DNA from: Moniliella sp. 'wahieum'
Lineage: Eukaryota > Basidiomycota > Moniliellomycetes > Moniliellales > Moniliellaceae
Reading direction: 5' to 3'
DNA: 64,000 bases
Assembly (NCBI GenBank): GCA_003971905.1
Contig: RSEE01000110.1
Location: forward strand, 62,001 to 126,000
Shown: piece by piece, positions 50,672-62,358 of the stretch
Position numbering within the stretch: position 1 is the first letter of the stretch
Layout of the letters: every line of letters starts with the position of its first letter
The notes under the pieces: generated by a model
Databases searched by the model: none
The model's input: the letters and a program-made list of their open reading frames with translations, nothing else
What the model was told of the DNA's origin: nothing
Program-made: the position numbers and the translations under genes

Positions 50672-51138
50672 ATGTTGGGACTGTCTGGACTGCGGATGCT
50701 CAACCGCACCACTGGTGCCATTGCTGGTGCCGCACTCGGAGTGCTGGCCCCCGCGCCCGTATTGGGAGCGCTGCGGCCTTCCATGCCAGCACTCGGCGGC
50801 CTACTGTGGAAGCGCCGTGGCCGTCTCGGACCCGAGCAAAAGCGCAGGCAACGCCAACGCCTGGCCAATGTCGACAAGGTCATTGCCACTCTCGCTGATA
50901 GCGGGGTACAACTGCGTGCACTGCAGCGCTATCACGCTTCTTTCCCCACTGTGGACGAAATGCCCGCCAAGGACAAGTACACCCACTACTCGCGCAATGC
51001 CCGGGGCTACCGTAAGCCCCTGAACCATGTATGCAACCTCGCGTGTTCTTCCGGACCTTATGCTGACACTCCATTTCTCTCCCCTAGTTCGCCAAGTGGA
51101 CCAAGGTGGACCGCCGTGTCAACCCAATCGGTTTCTAA
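50672..51138 (+). CDS. MRPL31: Mitochondrial large ribosomal subunit protein mL60 (MRPL31)
   Basis: A fungal mitoribosome component. The start MLGLSGLRMLNRTTGAIAGA gives a presequence-like N-terminus, then LGGLLWKRRGRLGPEQKRRQ and RLANVDKVIATLADSGVQLR. The signature KDKYTHYSRNARGYRKPLNH is followed across an intron (51029-51087) by FAKWTKVDRRVNPIGF at the stop. The family ends in the same K-W-T...R-V-N-P-x-G-F pattern. Length of about 135 residues is normal. This is one of the few genes here with no frame break, which supports the splice sites used elsewhere. Confidence 0.93.
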
Positions 51139-51878
51139 GTGTATATCGTTCATGCATCTCGCGTCTGTTGCCCTCTTGGAGGATGCGTGATTACAGGTGC
51201 GGAGCAGAGGCCCGAAGGATGCGATCGTAAGCGTCCAGTCCCTCATGGCCGGGAAATATAGGCATCGTCTCAAGCAGAGTGAAAAACAACAGGGAAGTGA
51301 ATGGCACTTTCAAAGCTCTCCGCGGTCGCGAAATGAGGTCAGTTCATGAGACGCAGGACGAGGTTTGGGTGTATCGCCAGTGTGGCATCTACAACAGAGT
51401 GATAAGCGAGGTAAATCCCCCGGTTCCAACAGGAGGGCGAAAGCGGCAATGCCAAGCAGGATCCGGACGTCCATGGGTTCTTTTCTTCCTTGGTAGGGGG
51501 GCGGGTGATTCGACGTAGGCGCAATTCAGCAGGCGTTGGAGACGAGGTTGGTACTGCTGCCCCCACATGCGGGGCGGAATGGAGAGTTCTCATACTCTTC
51601 CCGAGGGGGCGTGTGCGAAGCATTGTTGTGATTGAAGCGAGTAACTGGAGATGTTGCTGCGGCCGGTGGGAGAAGAGCGCTTGGCAGATACGAGACAAAT
51701 GGGGTTTCAATATTTCCTGGAGCACCATGTGTTTCTACTAATGGGACTGGGGATTCGAACTAACTAGCCTACATGGATATGTGCTCGGCCTGCAGCGCGC
51801 TTTCCATCTCAAAAGAAAGACTAAGGCAAGATATCGTTGTCGAGGATGTGGATGGGAATAATGCAGTACAAATGGATT
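51139..51878. other. Intergenic
   Basis: This lies between mL60 and the 3' end of the RPA34-like gene. No gene or repeat was recognised. Confidence 0.4.
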
Positions 51879-52974
51879 TCACTCGGTCTTTTCTTGCTTG
51901 GGCTTCCGCTCGTCTTTGCTCTCGCTCGAGCGACGCTTCTTGGATTTCTCCTTATCCTTGGAAGAAGAGGAATGGTGCTTCTTCTCTTTGGTTTCATCAC
52001 CTTGTCCTTGGATGAGTGCTTCGATGAGGAGTGGCGACGCTTCTTGTCCTTATCCTTAGACGAACGGTGCTTGTCCTTACTTTTATCCGCCTCTTCTGGT
52101 GTCACCTGCTCTTGCTTGATTGCGGCTTAATGTCCACCTCAGGGACGGACGGATCGTTGGACTCAAACTGGCCACCAGCCGGAGTGGAAATCGCCCCATC
52201 ATCCATAGTCACATCTTCATGTTGGCCTCTTGTGCCGCAACCTCCAGCTGCTCCTCGGTCCCGTCCACAGGTTGGGTACCGACGGCAGCGACAAACTGGG
52301 CACGCAAATCGCGTTGCTGCTGGCCGGAAGGAAATGACGCAATTCCTCCTGTGCCTCGGGGCCAATCAACAGCCTGAGTCTTCCCCCATGCCTTGGTCAA
52401 CTCTTTGCTTCCCACCCCAGCACCGGCCGGGTTAAAAAAGCCATTGAGCTTATGCGATGGTTGGACATGCGGAGTCTTGCGTGCCTCCAGCGCACGCTCA
52501 ACCTTCTTTGCCTCTTCTTGGAGATTTTAATGGGTAACACGCCTCAGCTGGGGGTGCCTGGGCGGCAGGTGGTGGCGCAAGAGCCACAGTAAAGTAATGG
52601 CTGGGACGGGGAACACGGGCCATAGCCCCACGCTGACCAGGGAGGAAAATGTCAAAGTTGGGCATCTCTGCACCGGGGGAGGTTGAGCCAGTCCCTCCTG
52701 CAGAGGAACAGGGACAATTTGGTAATCCACCTTCTCCCCCTTGGGTCCGGCGGAGAAGCGTGCTATGGTGGGAACCCGGCCCTTCTCCAAAGACGAGGTA
52801 AGTGGGAGCTTGAGCCCATCGAGCTCGCTCGCTTTCAGCCTCGCAGGCAGCTTGACCATCCACAGCGCCTTGTCTTTCGCCTGAAGCGCAGGCCCAAGGG
52901 TAGCCGCATCAAATTCGCCTCATCCTGAAAGTCAGCAAGGCGAAAGCCTGATGGCGGCGTGTAGTCTGGGACAT
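51879..52974 (-). CDS. RPA34: Probable RNA polymerase I subunit RPA34
   Basis: RPA34 forms a TFIIF-like heterodimer with RPA49 on RNA polymerase I in the nucleolus. The start at 52974 leads, after a shift, to DYTPPSGFRLADFQDEANL, the usual N-terminal block, then ALWMVKLPARLKASELDGLK and KGEKVDYQIVPVPLQEG, the beta-barrel dimer domain. The middle has PHVQPSHKLNGFF and QQQRDLRAQFVAAVGTQPVD. The C-terminus is a lysine/serine-rich nucleolar-type tail (KEKKHHSSSSKDKEKSKKRR) ending at 51879. Frame breaks occur near the start, at about 52,910, 52,650, 52,215 and 52,000. The match is by pattern. A generic basic nuclear protein is the alternative. Confidence 0.68.
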
Positions 52975-53040
52975 GGTGGTGGCTGGTGCTTCAGGCAAAC
53001 AAGGTGGGAAAAAAAAAGTTCAGAGTTCCCACTTCAAGCT

Positions 53041-54080
53041 TCATGAACATCAGTCGGTGCAAAAAGGCTGAACGTTTCAACTGATCTTCGAAGTGTTCAC
53101 TACTGGGGGCACAGCAGGCCACAGCGCAAGCGCGGTGTTGTCGTACAGAGACCCTACCACTACCACTTCTTTCGCTACTCGGAGGCCTGCTCCCTCTATG
53201 GGCGGAGGCACTTTTCTGAGAGTTACATGTATCTCAATCGCATTTATGTCCTTGGGGTGGCAGACACACCAGCCACGACAAGCCCCCCCACGCCGCTGCG
53301 CCGTATGATCAAGAAGAGGAGCATCTCCATGTCACAGTCCGGAAGCCTCCCTCCGCCCTGAGCCTCCCCGAGTCTAACAGGAATTCTTCTCACACCTCCT
53401 TGCGCACGGACGATACCCCTGTAACTGGAGTATCGTCTCTCCCCTCTTCTCCCTCACCACCGGCTCCGTCGTCACACACCATACCAAGACTATGCTATAT
53501 GGACTCTTGTGCCTCACCTTCCTGTGATGTTGGTACTGCGTGTGGTCTCCACCGCTCGCGTCGATACATTGCCACTGTGCAACAGGCGCGATACCTGGCC
53601 CCTTCAAAATAACGGTAAGTCTCTTTCGCTTCTTGTGAAACGAATCATGTGATTTCCCTGGCCCCACCTGCTGCCTCACCCAGCACATTGTTCCTCATCT
53701 TAAAGGCGACGGAATGGCTCGGTCAATCGGTACGACGTAGGGATGGGAGCATCCTTGTTTCACCCTCTGTTTGCGGTGCTGGTACCCACCCTCCCCCACT
53801 CCTCTCCTTGTCGACATTGTACTCATGAGCTATACCTAGCCCGATTGGCCTTTTCGTATTGGACCCACAGGTGGGGTTTGGTGCCGTCTACCTCGGGTTC
53901 TTGCCTGGACGGCGTAATGCCATGTCCTGCGCTCCCCGCACCACCGAGAAGCACTTGAACGGCGGCTACGTGAGCTGGTCGACGGGCACATGTACTGCCC
54001 CCCGGACAAAGCAGGAAGAAGGAGGGGAAGCGTTATTGTGGGCGCTGAAATTGGCCCGGAGGGGATTAGAACACAAGTAA
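53041..54080 (+). CDS. Possible multi-exon gene, unrecognised
   Basis: Divergent from the RPA34-like gene. Protein-like blocks are YHYHFFRYSEACSLYGRRHF and SESYMYLNRIYVLGVADTPA, a disordered EEEHLHVTVRKPPSALSLPE, and a final exon GFGAVYLGFLPGRRNAMSCA then TKQEEGGEALLWALKLARRG. Two introns are plausible: a GTAAGT donor near 53,615 and a GTACGA donor near 53,732 with acceptor CCCACAG near 53,872, joining ATEWLGQS to VGFGAVYL. No ATG in the right frame is convincing. I do not recognise a family, and exon boundaries are tentative. Confidence 0.35.
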
Positions 54081-54561
54081 ATCCCCTCGCTCATTACGCT
54101 CGTAATGATGAAGAAACAACGATACAAAAGCCGGTATAATACCGACAATGAGTCCCCAGGTCAACCTTTTGACATCCGTATCATAACGAAGAAGCAAAGT
54201 ATAATAGAAGTGTGATATTTGTGGCATGGCCGCATATCAGGCCTCAGGGCCTCAGGTACGAGAGAGCAGGTTGATGGAAAATGCGCAGTACAGAAAGAAA
54301 GAGTGGCGCGAACCAAGAGCGATGGCAGAGTCAAAAAGAGGACGTGGAAATCCATGATGTCGGCGGGAAGTCGTAGTGGATATACACGACAGTTGAGATC
54401 ACCAGGAGATCACCAGCACAATCAGAGACTTGGAGACTCTGCCTTCATTCCTATTTCAAAAGAGTCCATTCGTGGCAATTGTTACAGCTTGGGGCAACGG
54501 CCATGGGTACAAAAGGCGATATTCTCAGAAGGGGGATGTAGGATGGATACCAAGGAGGAGC
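54081..54561. other. Intergenic
   Basis: This lies between the unclear plus-strand gene and the 3' end of KRE6. It has an AGGCCT-based patch at 54236-54256 (TCAGGCC, TCAGGGCC). Nothing else was seen. Confidence 0.4.
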
Positions 54562-56411
54562 TTAGCACGTGTGCAGGAGCCGATTTTTCGGCCAGCCGTA
54601 CAACTCCTGCGGCCAATTGGTCAGGTTGGGATTGTTGTACGGTTCAGGATGGGCATCAATGAAAGCTTTGGTGGGATGGTCAGGTGGGTCACACGAAATC
54701 CGGGTTTGTTGCGGAGGCTGGTAAAGTCGAACATAATCCACGCTCATGTACGCGGGGAAGGTGAGCTCGTCCCAATGGATCGTAGTGAATCCCGAGCTAA
54801 TACCTATTGGAGAATAGTTAGATGAAAGTCAAGGAAAACATCAGTCAAATGGTGGGAAGGGGAAAGAAGAGGGACGTACCTAGATTCATCACGATTGACA
54901 TGGGCTCTTGTGGGATCAGGCGTTGGGAGATATTGGCGGCCTCATTTGGGCCGATAGAAGCTGCTGTCGCGGTCCATGTGGGAGAGCCGTCCACGTACCA
55001 GGTGATAAACCCGTTCGTTCCATCTCCATTTAGATCAGGTTCGTATTCAATGGCGAACTCGACATATTCCGAAGCCGGGTCGTCGCGGTACGCTTTATCG
55101 GGCACCACAGCCACGCCAGAAACGGCTTCTTGCCAGACCCCACCCGTATAGGTGTTGAACGTAGTCTCACCATACAGCTTTGCTGACGCGTTGTTCCACC
55201 AATACGAGGCATCAAATGGCGCGGTTTGCACAGACTGAGATACCCTCCCTCCTGCCTGTTGGTTCTGTACTTCGGCCAGGTCGATTTCTGGGGCCGAGCG
55301 ACCCACACCCACGTTCGGCCCTGGATGGTCCTCGCCCGGGCATGTGCACGAACTCGCTCGTTGGCCTGGGAGGAAGGAGAGCTTGTGGTCGTACTGACCC
55401 GAGTATTGACCATGCGCATTGATCGCTGCTTCGGGCCCAGTTCCCTGCGGGTTGGTCTGATTGGGAAGGGTACCCCAGTCGCAGGCGTCATAGGAGTAGC
55501 TATTAGAGTATATGAGTCAGTGTGGGACCCAAACAAGTAAAGTGGATGGAAAAAGACATACGGCCACATGCCTTCGGTCGAACCCAAATAACCAGGGCGG
55601 CCCAAGTTCCCCATGGTCCAGAGACCGGGCCACCACCCCCTTTGTGACGAGGTGCCAGGGAGCTTGACAGCCATTACGAGGTATCCTCCCTGGAAGCAGA
55701 GTTTGTTCCAGCTCTGAAGCATGCCTGATTGAAAGTTGAGGTTGTGCGAATCCTTCTGGATCATAGTTAAGAGCAGTGCGCCATTGGTGGTGTTGACCTG
55801 TTCGGGCGAGTACCACTCATAGTCGACTGTGGCACCGTACCAGATATCCATAGCCTCCCAGAAGGGGTCTTCGCCCGGGTAGAAGGTGCGTCCCTCTTGA
55901 TTGAACTCGTCTGAGAAGACCAGAGAGTATTGGTTGTTGGTAGCGGGGGAGGTAAAGTGATACGCGTTCTGAGGAGTATCGGGGTCGATCAGCTGGGGCA
56001 AAGACGGGAGGGATGCGACCTGGCCGGTCGAGTTGAGATTGACATATTTGTGGGTATGATGAAGGAAATGCCGGAGAAGAGGATAGCCGGCAAAAAGCAT
56101 GAGGCAGCCGCCAATGACGCCAAAGAGGAAAAGGAGGTTGACGACTCCCCTCCAGTCGATTCCGTGCCACCCACGGTCCTTCTCGCCAGGGCGCATGGAA
56201 TGCAAGTCATCGTCTGGCTCAGCTTCGAAACCCCAGTTATTTCCCCAAGCGGGGGCGGCCATGGCACTGGTGTGGTAGGGGTGGCAATGGAGGGATCATA
56301 CTTGCGTGGTGGTGGGGTGGCGCGTTGGGGGCCGCGACGGGAGGATTGATGGGTGTCGATCGAGGAAAGCGCTGAGGCCGTGGCGGGGCGGTAGGCGTTT
56401 TGGTACGACAT
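54562..56411 (-). CDS. KRE6: KRE6/SKN1-type beta-glucan synthesis protein
   Basis: A type II membrane protein with a GH16-like lumenal domain, needed for beta-1,6-glucan in the cell wall. The ATG at 56411 gives MSYQNAYRPATASALSS, a cytosolic disordered tail, then one shift to WGNNWGFEAEPDDDLHSMRP. The signal anchor is GVVNLLFLFGVIGGCLMLFA. SKN1-domain motifs are LVFSDEFNQEGRTFYPGEDP, FWEAMDIWYGATVDYEWYSP, GGYLVMAVKLPG and WWPGLWTMGNLGRPGYLGST. Intron 55500-55561 joins MWP to YSYDACDWGT, and intron 54804-54879 joins VMNLG to ISSGF. The C-terminus has MSVDYVRLYQPPQQTRISCD and PTKAFIDAHPEPYNNPNLT. Length is about 560 residues. Frame shifts occur near 56,250 and 55,320. Confidence 0.93.
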
Positions 56412-56887
56412 GTTCGCCCAGGCTGCTGCACCAGCTGCTGCTGGTGGGGGGGGAGGGGGGGTGGGGGGGGAGGGGGCGGGAGGGAGAGGAAGCGGTGGCG
56501 CGAGAAACACGAAGGGCCAACCGAAGTCGATGCGGACGATTGGGATCTCGCTAGGCGCTATAGTGAAATCCCTAGCCACTAGTCGCTAGTTTTACTGAGC
56601 GTGCTGGCCAAGGCCTGGGGCGCGGGCTGGGCAGCCACTAGCACGCATGTCTGCGCTCTGTGCCCTCCTGTGCCCTAACCGGCTAACCCCCCCTCTCTCA
56701 GCCTGCAAGCGCACTGCGCATTGCTCTCGCGTCCCAGCACTAGCCTTCGGAGCAGAAGCGACGTTGAGCCTGCAGAATGCCTAAATGGCCTAAATAGAGG
56801 TTTGCCAGGGTCCAACGCCACGCCGTGCCTTTCCCCGCAATGGGCGACAATGGCGCGCTGCCCCCCTGTCTCTCGTCGCGACTAGCC

Positions 56888-56906
56888 GATCATCGATCAT
56901 CGATCA
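56888..56906. repeat. Heptamer array, unit TCATCGA x2.4
   Basis: Period 7, spacer TCA, core TCGA. Confidence 0.92.
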
Positions 56907-57245
56907 CAAGGCGCACTGGAAGGACGGCCGGCGGTGGCAAGGACAGCCCCGCGGGGTGGAAGCACGGGCCCAGAGCCTCCCGGGGCAGCCGATAGCGCTG
57001 CATTTGGCGCAGCCTGGCGCAGCGCTGCCATCGACCCTCCACCCGCCGATACGTAGTAGACGCTGGGATGGGATCGATGCGCTTTTGTGTTCCGCCCCAC
57101 CTGCTGGCGCCTGCCGGTGCAGCATGGCAGCCCTGCCGGTGACTCCCCCCGCACCAGCCAACTCAGGCCGATGAGGCGCCCCGAGCACACATGGCAGACC
57201 AGGTAAAACCCTACTGGTCGTCGCATAGTGGAAAACAATCTTCAT

Positions 57246-57298
57246 TTCAAGCTTCAGCGCTTCAGCGCTTCAGCGATCATCGATTCGGTCACCGGTCA
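57246..57298. repeat. Composite array AAGCTT, AGCGCT x2, ATCGAT, ACCGGT
   Basis: TTCAAGC, then TTCAGCGC repeated at an 8-bp step, then TCATCGA and TCACCGG. Four different cores share the TCA spacer within 53 bases. Confidence 0.9.
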
Positions 57299-57533
57299 GT
57301 CAGGTACTGTCACATGTCCACAGCACATCAGTGCATCGGCTATGCAGCCCTTGCGCAGCAATCGACAGTCCCCAGGCCTCAGGCGCCTCTGGCACCATCG
57401 CATTGCCACGCGTGTGATAGGGGATGCATAAAGAGACTGGCCTACTGGGCGTCTATGCTGCATGCGTGACAGTCGCATGTTCATAGCATGCACATGTGGG
57501 GAGATTTGTTTTGGTGATTCGGCGTTGTCCGAC

Positions 57534-57560
57534 TTACCGGTTACCGGTTACCGGTTACCG
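57534..57560. repeat. Heptamer array, unit TTACCGG x3.9
   Basis: Period 7, spacer TTA, core CCGG. Confidence 0.95.
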
Positions 57561-57571
57561 CACAAAGTCAA

Positions 57572-57592
57572 CATTCAATATTCAACGTTCAA
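57572..57592. repeat. Heptamer series with changing core
   Basis: Consecutive 7-bp steps read CATTCAA, TATTCAA and CGTTCAA, so the cores ATAT and ACGT sit on one TCA spacer series. Confidence 0.85.
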
Positions 57593-57702
57593 CAACTGCA
57601 CCACTAAACTTGGACGTTTGTAACGCTCACCTCACCGCCTCACCCTCGGCCAACTCTTCCGTAGCCCACGACGAGAGGAAAAGGTGCCAGAAGATGGTCG
57701 CC

Positions 57703-57717
57703 CCTCAGGCCTCAGGC
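57703..57717. repeat. Heptamer doublet, unit TCAGGCC x2
   Basis: Period 7, spacer TCA, core GGCC. Confidence 0.85.
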
Positions 57718-58075
57718 CGAGGCTCAGCTGGGCGCTCACGTCTGGGTGTGGACGGTGCCCCAACATAAACATGTGGAGTGTATGCAGCTTCTTCCTAGAG
57801 AGGATAGAGGAGGAGGGGATTTACTATGGAGAAGAAAGAACGCAGTTTTACATCTCCATCTTCTCGTACTTACTCCAAGCTACACCGGAGTATGAGCACT
57901 GAGTAAGAGACCTCATTAGCGGCTCTTTCAGGAATCAGATCAATGTGATCACAGTGGCATTATGGCCTCTCCGCGCAAAACAGCGTAGCCGCCTATTGAA
58001 TCGCTCCATATATTATATACCCGAAAGATTGATTGACGTGGTGGGAAATCGAAATTGAGGCGGTGATAGGAGGCT

Positions 58076-59937
58076 CTAGAGTCGCGCTTCAGACCACTCA
58101 CTCTCGTCTTTGGACAGGGGGAAGAGCAAGGCCTCCTCCAGCCACTGACTCGCCATATCCGCGCAGAGATCCGGGTAGATTTGGGGCATCATATGCTGGG
58201 CCCCCTCAACGAGCACAGCCTCTCCACGGATAGGAAGGCACTGCAACAGAGTGGGCCAGTCTTTAAAGGGTGGATCACTTGGGTAGCGAGCCAGGTTAGC
58301 CTGAGTGAGTGCGGTACGCATCTTCTCTCCATTGGACCGTTGGAGTTTCAGGGACATGGCGGGTAAGTGGGACGCGTTGAGGGGAAAGCACGGACGCGAG
58401 TGAAAAAGGGAAAGGGCGTATCGTGTACAGGATAATCGGTACCACAAAGAACGTACAGTCGGCCCTGAGTGGGGGGATGAAACGCACCGAAGCGCCCACT
58501 GGTGTTAGCCAGATGGACATAGACACTGGGCCATCCTGCCGCGTAGACTTCGGCTTCGGCCATCTTGTTGTTGTTCAGGGCTACACCATCAGGGCGAAAG
58601 GAAAAGGCGAAGCGGAGATAAATAGCAATCGCCTCTTCCGTCCAATTCGGATAGGCGCGACGGATGGCGCTCTCTGCCATTTGCTGATTAGGAAACAGAT
58701 CACGTCGTTTACGCACCAAGTGGGCCAGCTTGGTGAGCCCTCGTTCTAAGCTCGTCCAAATGGGTAGGCCACGCGGTATCTCTTCCAATTCTTCGTTAAG
58801 AAGAGGTGGTATATCCCGCACAGCATAGAAAGGTGGCATATTGTAAACAGGATCGAACAAGATACCAGTGTGGAACAGATCTGGACGAACGTTTAGTGCC
58901 ATCCCCCCTAGTGCGCCACCCATACTGTGGCCGACAAAGATAGTGCGCGGACGAGGGCGATCAGACGCAAGGCGAGGCAGGACTTGGGGTGACCATTTAT
59001 CGGATGGGGGGAGGTAATGGTCCACAAACTGGATGTAGTCACGGCACAGATCCGGCCAAAAAACAACTGTTTTCAGGACAATAATCTTCTCTGTTAGTAC
59101 AGTAGTGACTGTTTCCGTACCATACAGCATTTTAGGTCAGAAAAATTCTGGACTTACGACCATGTGCGCTACCTTCACGATTCAGATCCGCCGCCTCACC
59201 CGATATGAGGTTGTCCATAGTCCAAATGTCGCGGATCTTCACCTTGTTGCCGTGCAGACGGTGAACCAACATGCGCAGAAAGGCTCGAATATCTGCATAA
59301 TGGAGATCAGAGTCTCTTCAGATGCGATGCCCCCTAAATTACCCATTATATAGAAAGAGATTAAAGGCCCACAAACGTACCTCTTTCACCATCCCTGCTC
59401 CATGAGCCAGAACTAGGGTCACATCCTCCCCTTCCTCATCGAGAGAAGCAGAAACGGGGAAGGAAGGGGAGATTCGTTCGACGACACCCCATAGTTGACG
59501 TTGCTTGTCACGAATACGTTCTTCTAGAATTCGCTTCTTCTCTTTTTCCCAAGGGGAGCTGGGTGCAGAGCCAAGCGCTCGATATGAGGTTGCAATGCCT
59601 TCCACCCTTCTGCTGATTCTTCTTTGCTCAGACCCGGGGGGAGAAAGGCTTGACCCTCGGGCAAGGTTGCCTCCCGTAGCAGGCGCGGCCATGCAGCAGG
59701 GAAGGTGTGCGAACGGCTGATCCAAGCCACGCCGTCGGGACCGTAGAACGCCACCCTTTCGCCCCGTAGGCCGTTTGGTAAACAATGAAAGGTGGCTCCA
59801 ACGCGTCACATACGTCAAAGGGGACTTGGAGACCTTCGTACGTCTCCCTGAGTTCGCAGGGGAAGGAGGGGTAGAACTACCTCACTCGGGTCGGCCAAGG
59901 CCATACGCAAGGCTTCTTTGTTGACGCGTAGTGTCAT
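58076..59937 (-). CDS. Alpha/beta hydrolase
   Basis: A serine hydrolase of the alpha/beta fold, possibly of the LPX1/toxin-biosynthesis-like fungal group. The start at 59937 gives MTLRVNKEALRMALADPSEV. The first strands include DVTLVLAHGAGMVKE, and the nucleophile elbow is IFVGHSMGGALGGMALN. The lid region follows (LLNEELEEIPRGLPIWTSLE). The histidine is probably in VLVEGAQHMMPQIYPDLCAD near the C-terminus. At least two introns split the region between LAHGAG and the VFWPDLCRDYIQFVDHYLPP exon (about 59,350-59,380 and 59,090-59,160). One more probable intron lies near 58,360-58,455. Length is about 480 residues. Frame shifts occur near 59,860, 59,735 and 59,540. The substrate is unknown. Confidence 0.85.
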
Positions 59938-61487
59938 ATATCCAAAGCAACTTGGAACCGTGGCGGGCTGATGTGAGATATGATAGGAATGGAAACTAGA
60001 TGCGCATGATGCTGGAAGACTCTCTTTATACTTATTAGGTGCCCCCCCTTCAGTCTCTCCTTAAGCCTATATCGGTGTTTCGTTGTTTGATTGGGTCTGT
60101 ATTTTCCTTTTTCCTCTGCACAGCCTAGGCCCTGGCAGCGACTGTGGCTGTGCTTGATGCAGGAGCGTCATGTTCCTCTGTAAGTGTTCCTGGCTGGCTT
60201 CACTAGACCACCACCACAACACTAGTGCGATTGTATCGTCTTCGAGGGCCACTGCTAGGACTCGAGAGGTTTCCCTGCATCATCACCTACACTGAATTCC
60301 GCATGAAAAAGCGAACTATAAAGCGCTAAAATCTGCTAAGGACATACTTAGAGGGGCACAGGGAGGATACTAAAGGGAAGATTATGTTCCAAGTTTTTTG
60401 CCCACCGGATATAGTTGCCCTCTGATTAATGATTGTACCGAGCATCCCAAACCGCGCATCTGTTCAAGCGGCGGGACAAAGGTCCTAATACGCCCTAGCT
60501 GTAAAGTGTGCGCTCTGCTTTCGTTCGCGCCGCAAGACGATGAGAATGCCAAAACGATTACCGACTGGTGAGCCAGCGCCTCAGCCCTCCGCACAGGAGG
60601 GCTCTCGTATGGGAGAGTGCACAGGCACCATGAGCGATGGACGCCCCAGCAGGAAGCGGTCCGATATTGCGTTAAATTAACGTTACCTGTATAGTATGAT
60701 TGCTTCGATAGTAACACTGATACACACTGATGCTGCCCGCGCTATTTTAGTCTCTCTGACGACACCCACCTGGGTACTGTGATATAAGATACTGTAGGTA
60801 CAACGATTAGATGCTCGGCATTACCTTAAAACTTGGCCCTAGCTGTCTATCATATCTCTGTCTTTCTCTTCGAGGGAGAACCATTTTGGGCTTTCCAGCG
60901 AAAACAAACAAGACCATTGAAGAAAGAAGGGGGCTTTGACTTGGAGGCATGGTATGCGGATGTAATACCCCATGGTATATGGATGTAATACCCGTAGTTA
61001 TCGTCAGCAGAGTCAAACGTGAATCGTCCACTCTACTCATGCAGCTCTGAGTTGTGATCCATTGGTTGCGCAGGTATAGCATTGTTTCTCCCACCAAGTT
61101 ATGACTTTGCCTTTCCCCGACTTCGCCCACAAAATCACATACAGAGCATTTCCGGTCCTATGGATGCCCGAATCTTGGGATAACGCTACCGTGAGCAATA
61201 TAGGACTTTTCCTGGAAGCAAACCTACTATTGATCCATGGTCGTCGTCGAGGTAAGATGGTTAACAGGAAGCGGATCGATGAGTATAACGAGAGGTGGGT
61301 AACGCAGGCCAGAACAAGATTCAATGACCTTGTCCCTCGTTACCAAGAGGGAAAGTGCTCGACGAACACAAGCAAGTAAATGCGGTAAATCATGGAGACC
61401 AGGAAGCATTGGATATAGGTCAATGCTTGATGGCCTTGGCTTGCCTACCCGTAAATCGTCGAGTGAGACGCATCGTTGCCGTCCAGG
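59938..61487. other. Intergenic or unassigned, where striatin WD40 coding would be expected
   Basis: About 1.5 kb. There is no WD40-like sequence on the minus strand. A plus-strand frame at 61101-61379, extended in a second frame to 61573, is the only long opening. Confidence 0.45.
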
Positions 61488-61573
61488 CTACACCAGCGTC
61501 TCATTCCGTACAGGCGAATGAGGAGGATCAAATTCTTGATGCTCCTGAGGGTGCCTCGGCTCTTCTTCCATGA
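61101..61573 (+). CDS. Plus-strand orphan frame opposite striatin 3' region
   Basis: The frame MTLPFPDFAHKITYRAFPVL, then NRKRIDEYNERWVTQARTRF and, after a one-base shift, QVNAVNHGDQEALDIGQCLM and VRRIVAVQATPASHSVQANE. It has protein-like composition with no recognised domain. It overlaps the last 86 bases of the striatin fragment on the other strand. It could be a separate gene or a remnant of an inserted sequence. Confidence 0.25.
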
Positions 61574-62358
61574 CGCGCCGTGGCCGCGGTGCTTGTCCCA
61601 GCTGAGAAAAAGAGGTAATCCCAACAATCGACTCGGTCCCATGGTCGGGGAGTGGGTTTAGTGCACTAGCACTGGTGAGGTAATTGATCTCCTGTAGACA
61701 TCTGGGTTGGATTAGCCCCAATTTCTAACAAGATGGGGTAAAACAAGGTATAAGAGGAGGACATACTGCTGCATAAAGTCCCTGCTTCGCGCTTTGGACT
61801 TAGGGTCTTTCTGGGCTAGCAGCACGCTGGAACCAGAGGGGGCGGCGCCGAGCGCCGAACCGGGACGAGACCCGCGTGACGAGAGCGGGCGAGAGGGAAG
61901 GATGTTGGCGATCTGAGCGTGAATAGGGTGAGGGGGGTTCCTCCTCCTCGTGAGGTTCGTCGGGATGGTCGTTAGAGTGTCCCTCGGAGGGGAGACAGGG
62001 GAAGCGGGGCCTGAATCTTGAGTGGCGCCCGCGGCCGCAACGAGGTAGCGTGCCCGTTCCTGGCGGAGCGCAAACTCGAGCATCTTAACACGGCGCATCA
62101 GATCGGTCTTGGCATTCTCCATACTCGCTCGCTCCCCTTCGAGCAGGGCAATGCGGGCTCGCATCTCAGCGCGTTCGATCTCCCATTCGTTGCGTTCGCG
62201 CTCGTATTGCCGCCATTCGGATTGGAGGTGGTGGAGCACCCCAGAGAAGGTTATTGGCTGGTGTCGCTAAGACCCATCAGGCCGGACCCGCTTCCCGTCC
62301 CGTTGTCTCCAATCCCCCCACTTCCACTTGCACTCCCGTTCCCGTACTCGTTGGCCAT
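61488..62358 (-). CDS. Striatin N-terminal part, WD40 domain not found
   Basis: Striatin (fungal Far8/HAM-3/PRO11 type) is the PP2A regulatory scaffold of the STRIPAK complex. The start at 62358 gives MANEYGNGSASGSGGIGDNG. After a one-base shift the hallmark coiled coil follows: ITFSGVLHHLQSEWRQYERE, ERNEWEIERAEMRARIALLE and LMRRVKMLEFALRQERARYL. A 75-nt intron (61692-61766) follows RDFMQQ, and the next exon has EINYLTSASALNPLPDHG, a conserved striatin stretch. The frame stops at 61488 after RNETLV. A full striatin needs about 400 more residues of WD40 repeats, and none is visible down to 59,940. It is either truncated, interrupted by an insertion, or very badly affected by assembly. Confidence 0.82.

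Larger units (their letters stand above)
56412..58075. other. Intergenic with palindromic arrays
   Basis: About 1.7 kb without a recognised gene. It includes G-rich tracts at 56445-56485 and arrays at 56888-56906, 57246-57298, 57534-57560, 57572-57592 and 57703-57717. Confidence 0.45.
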
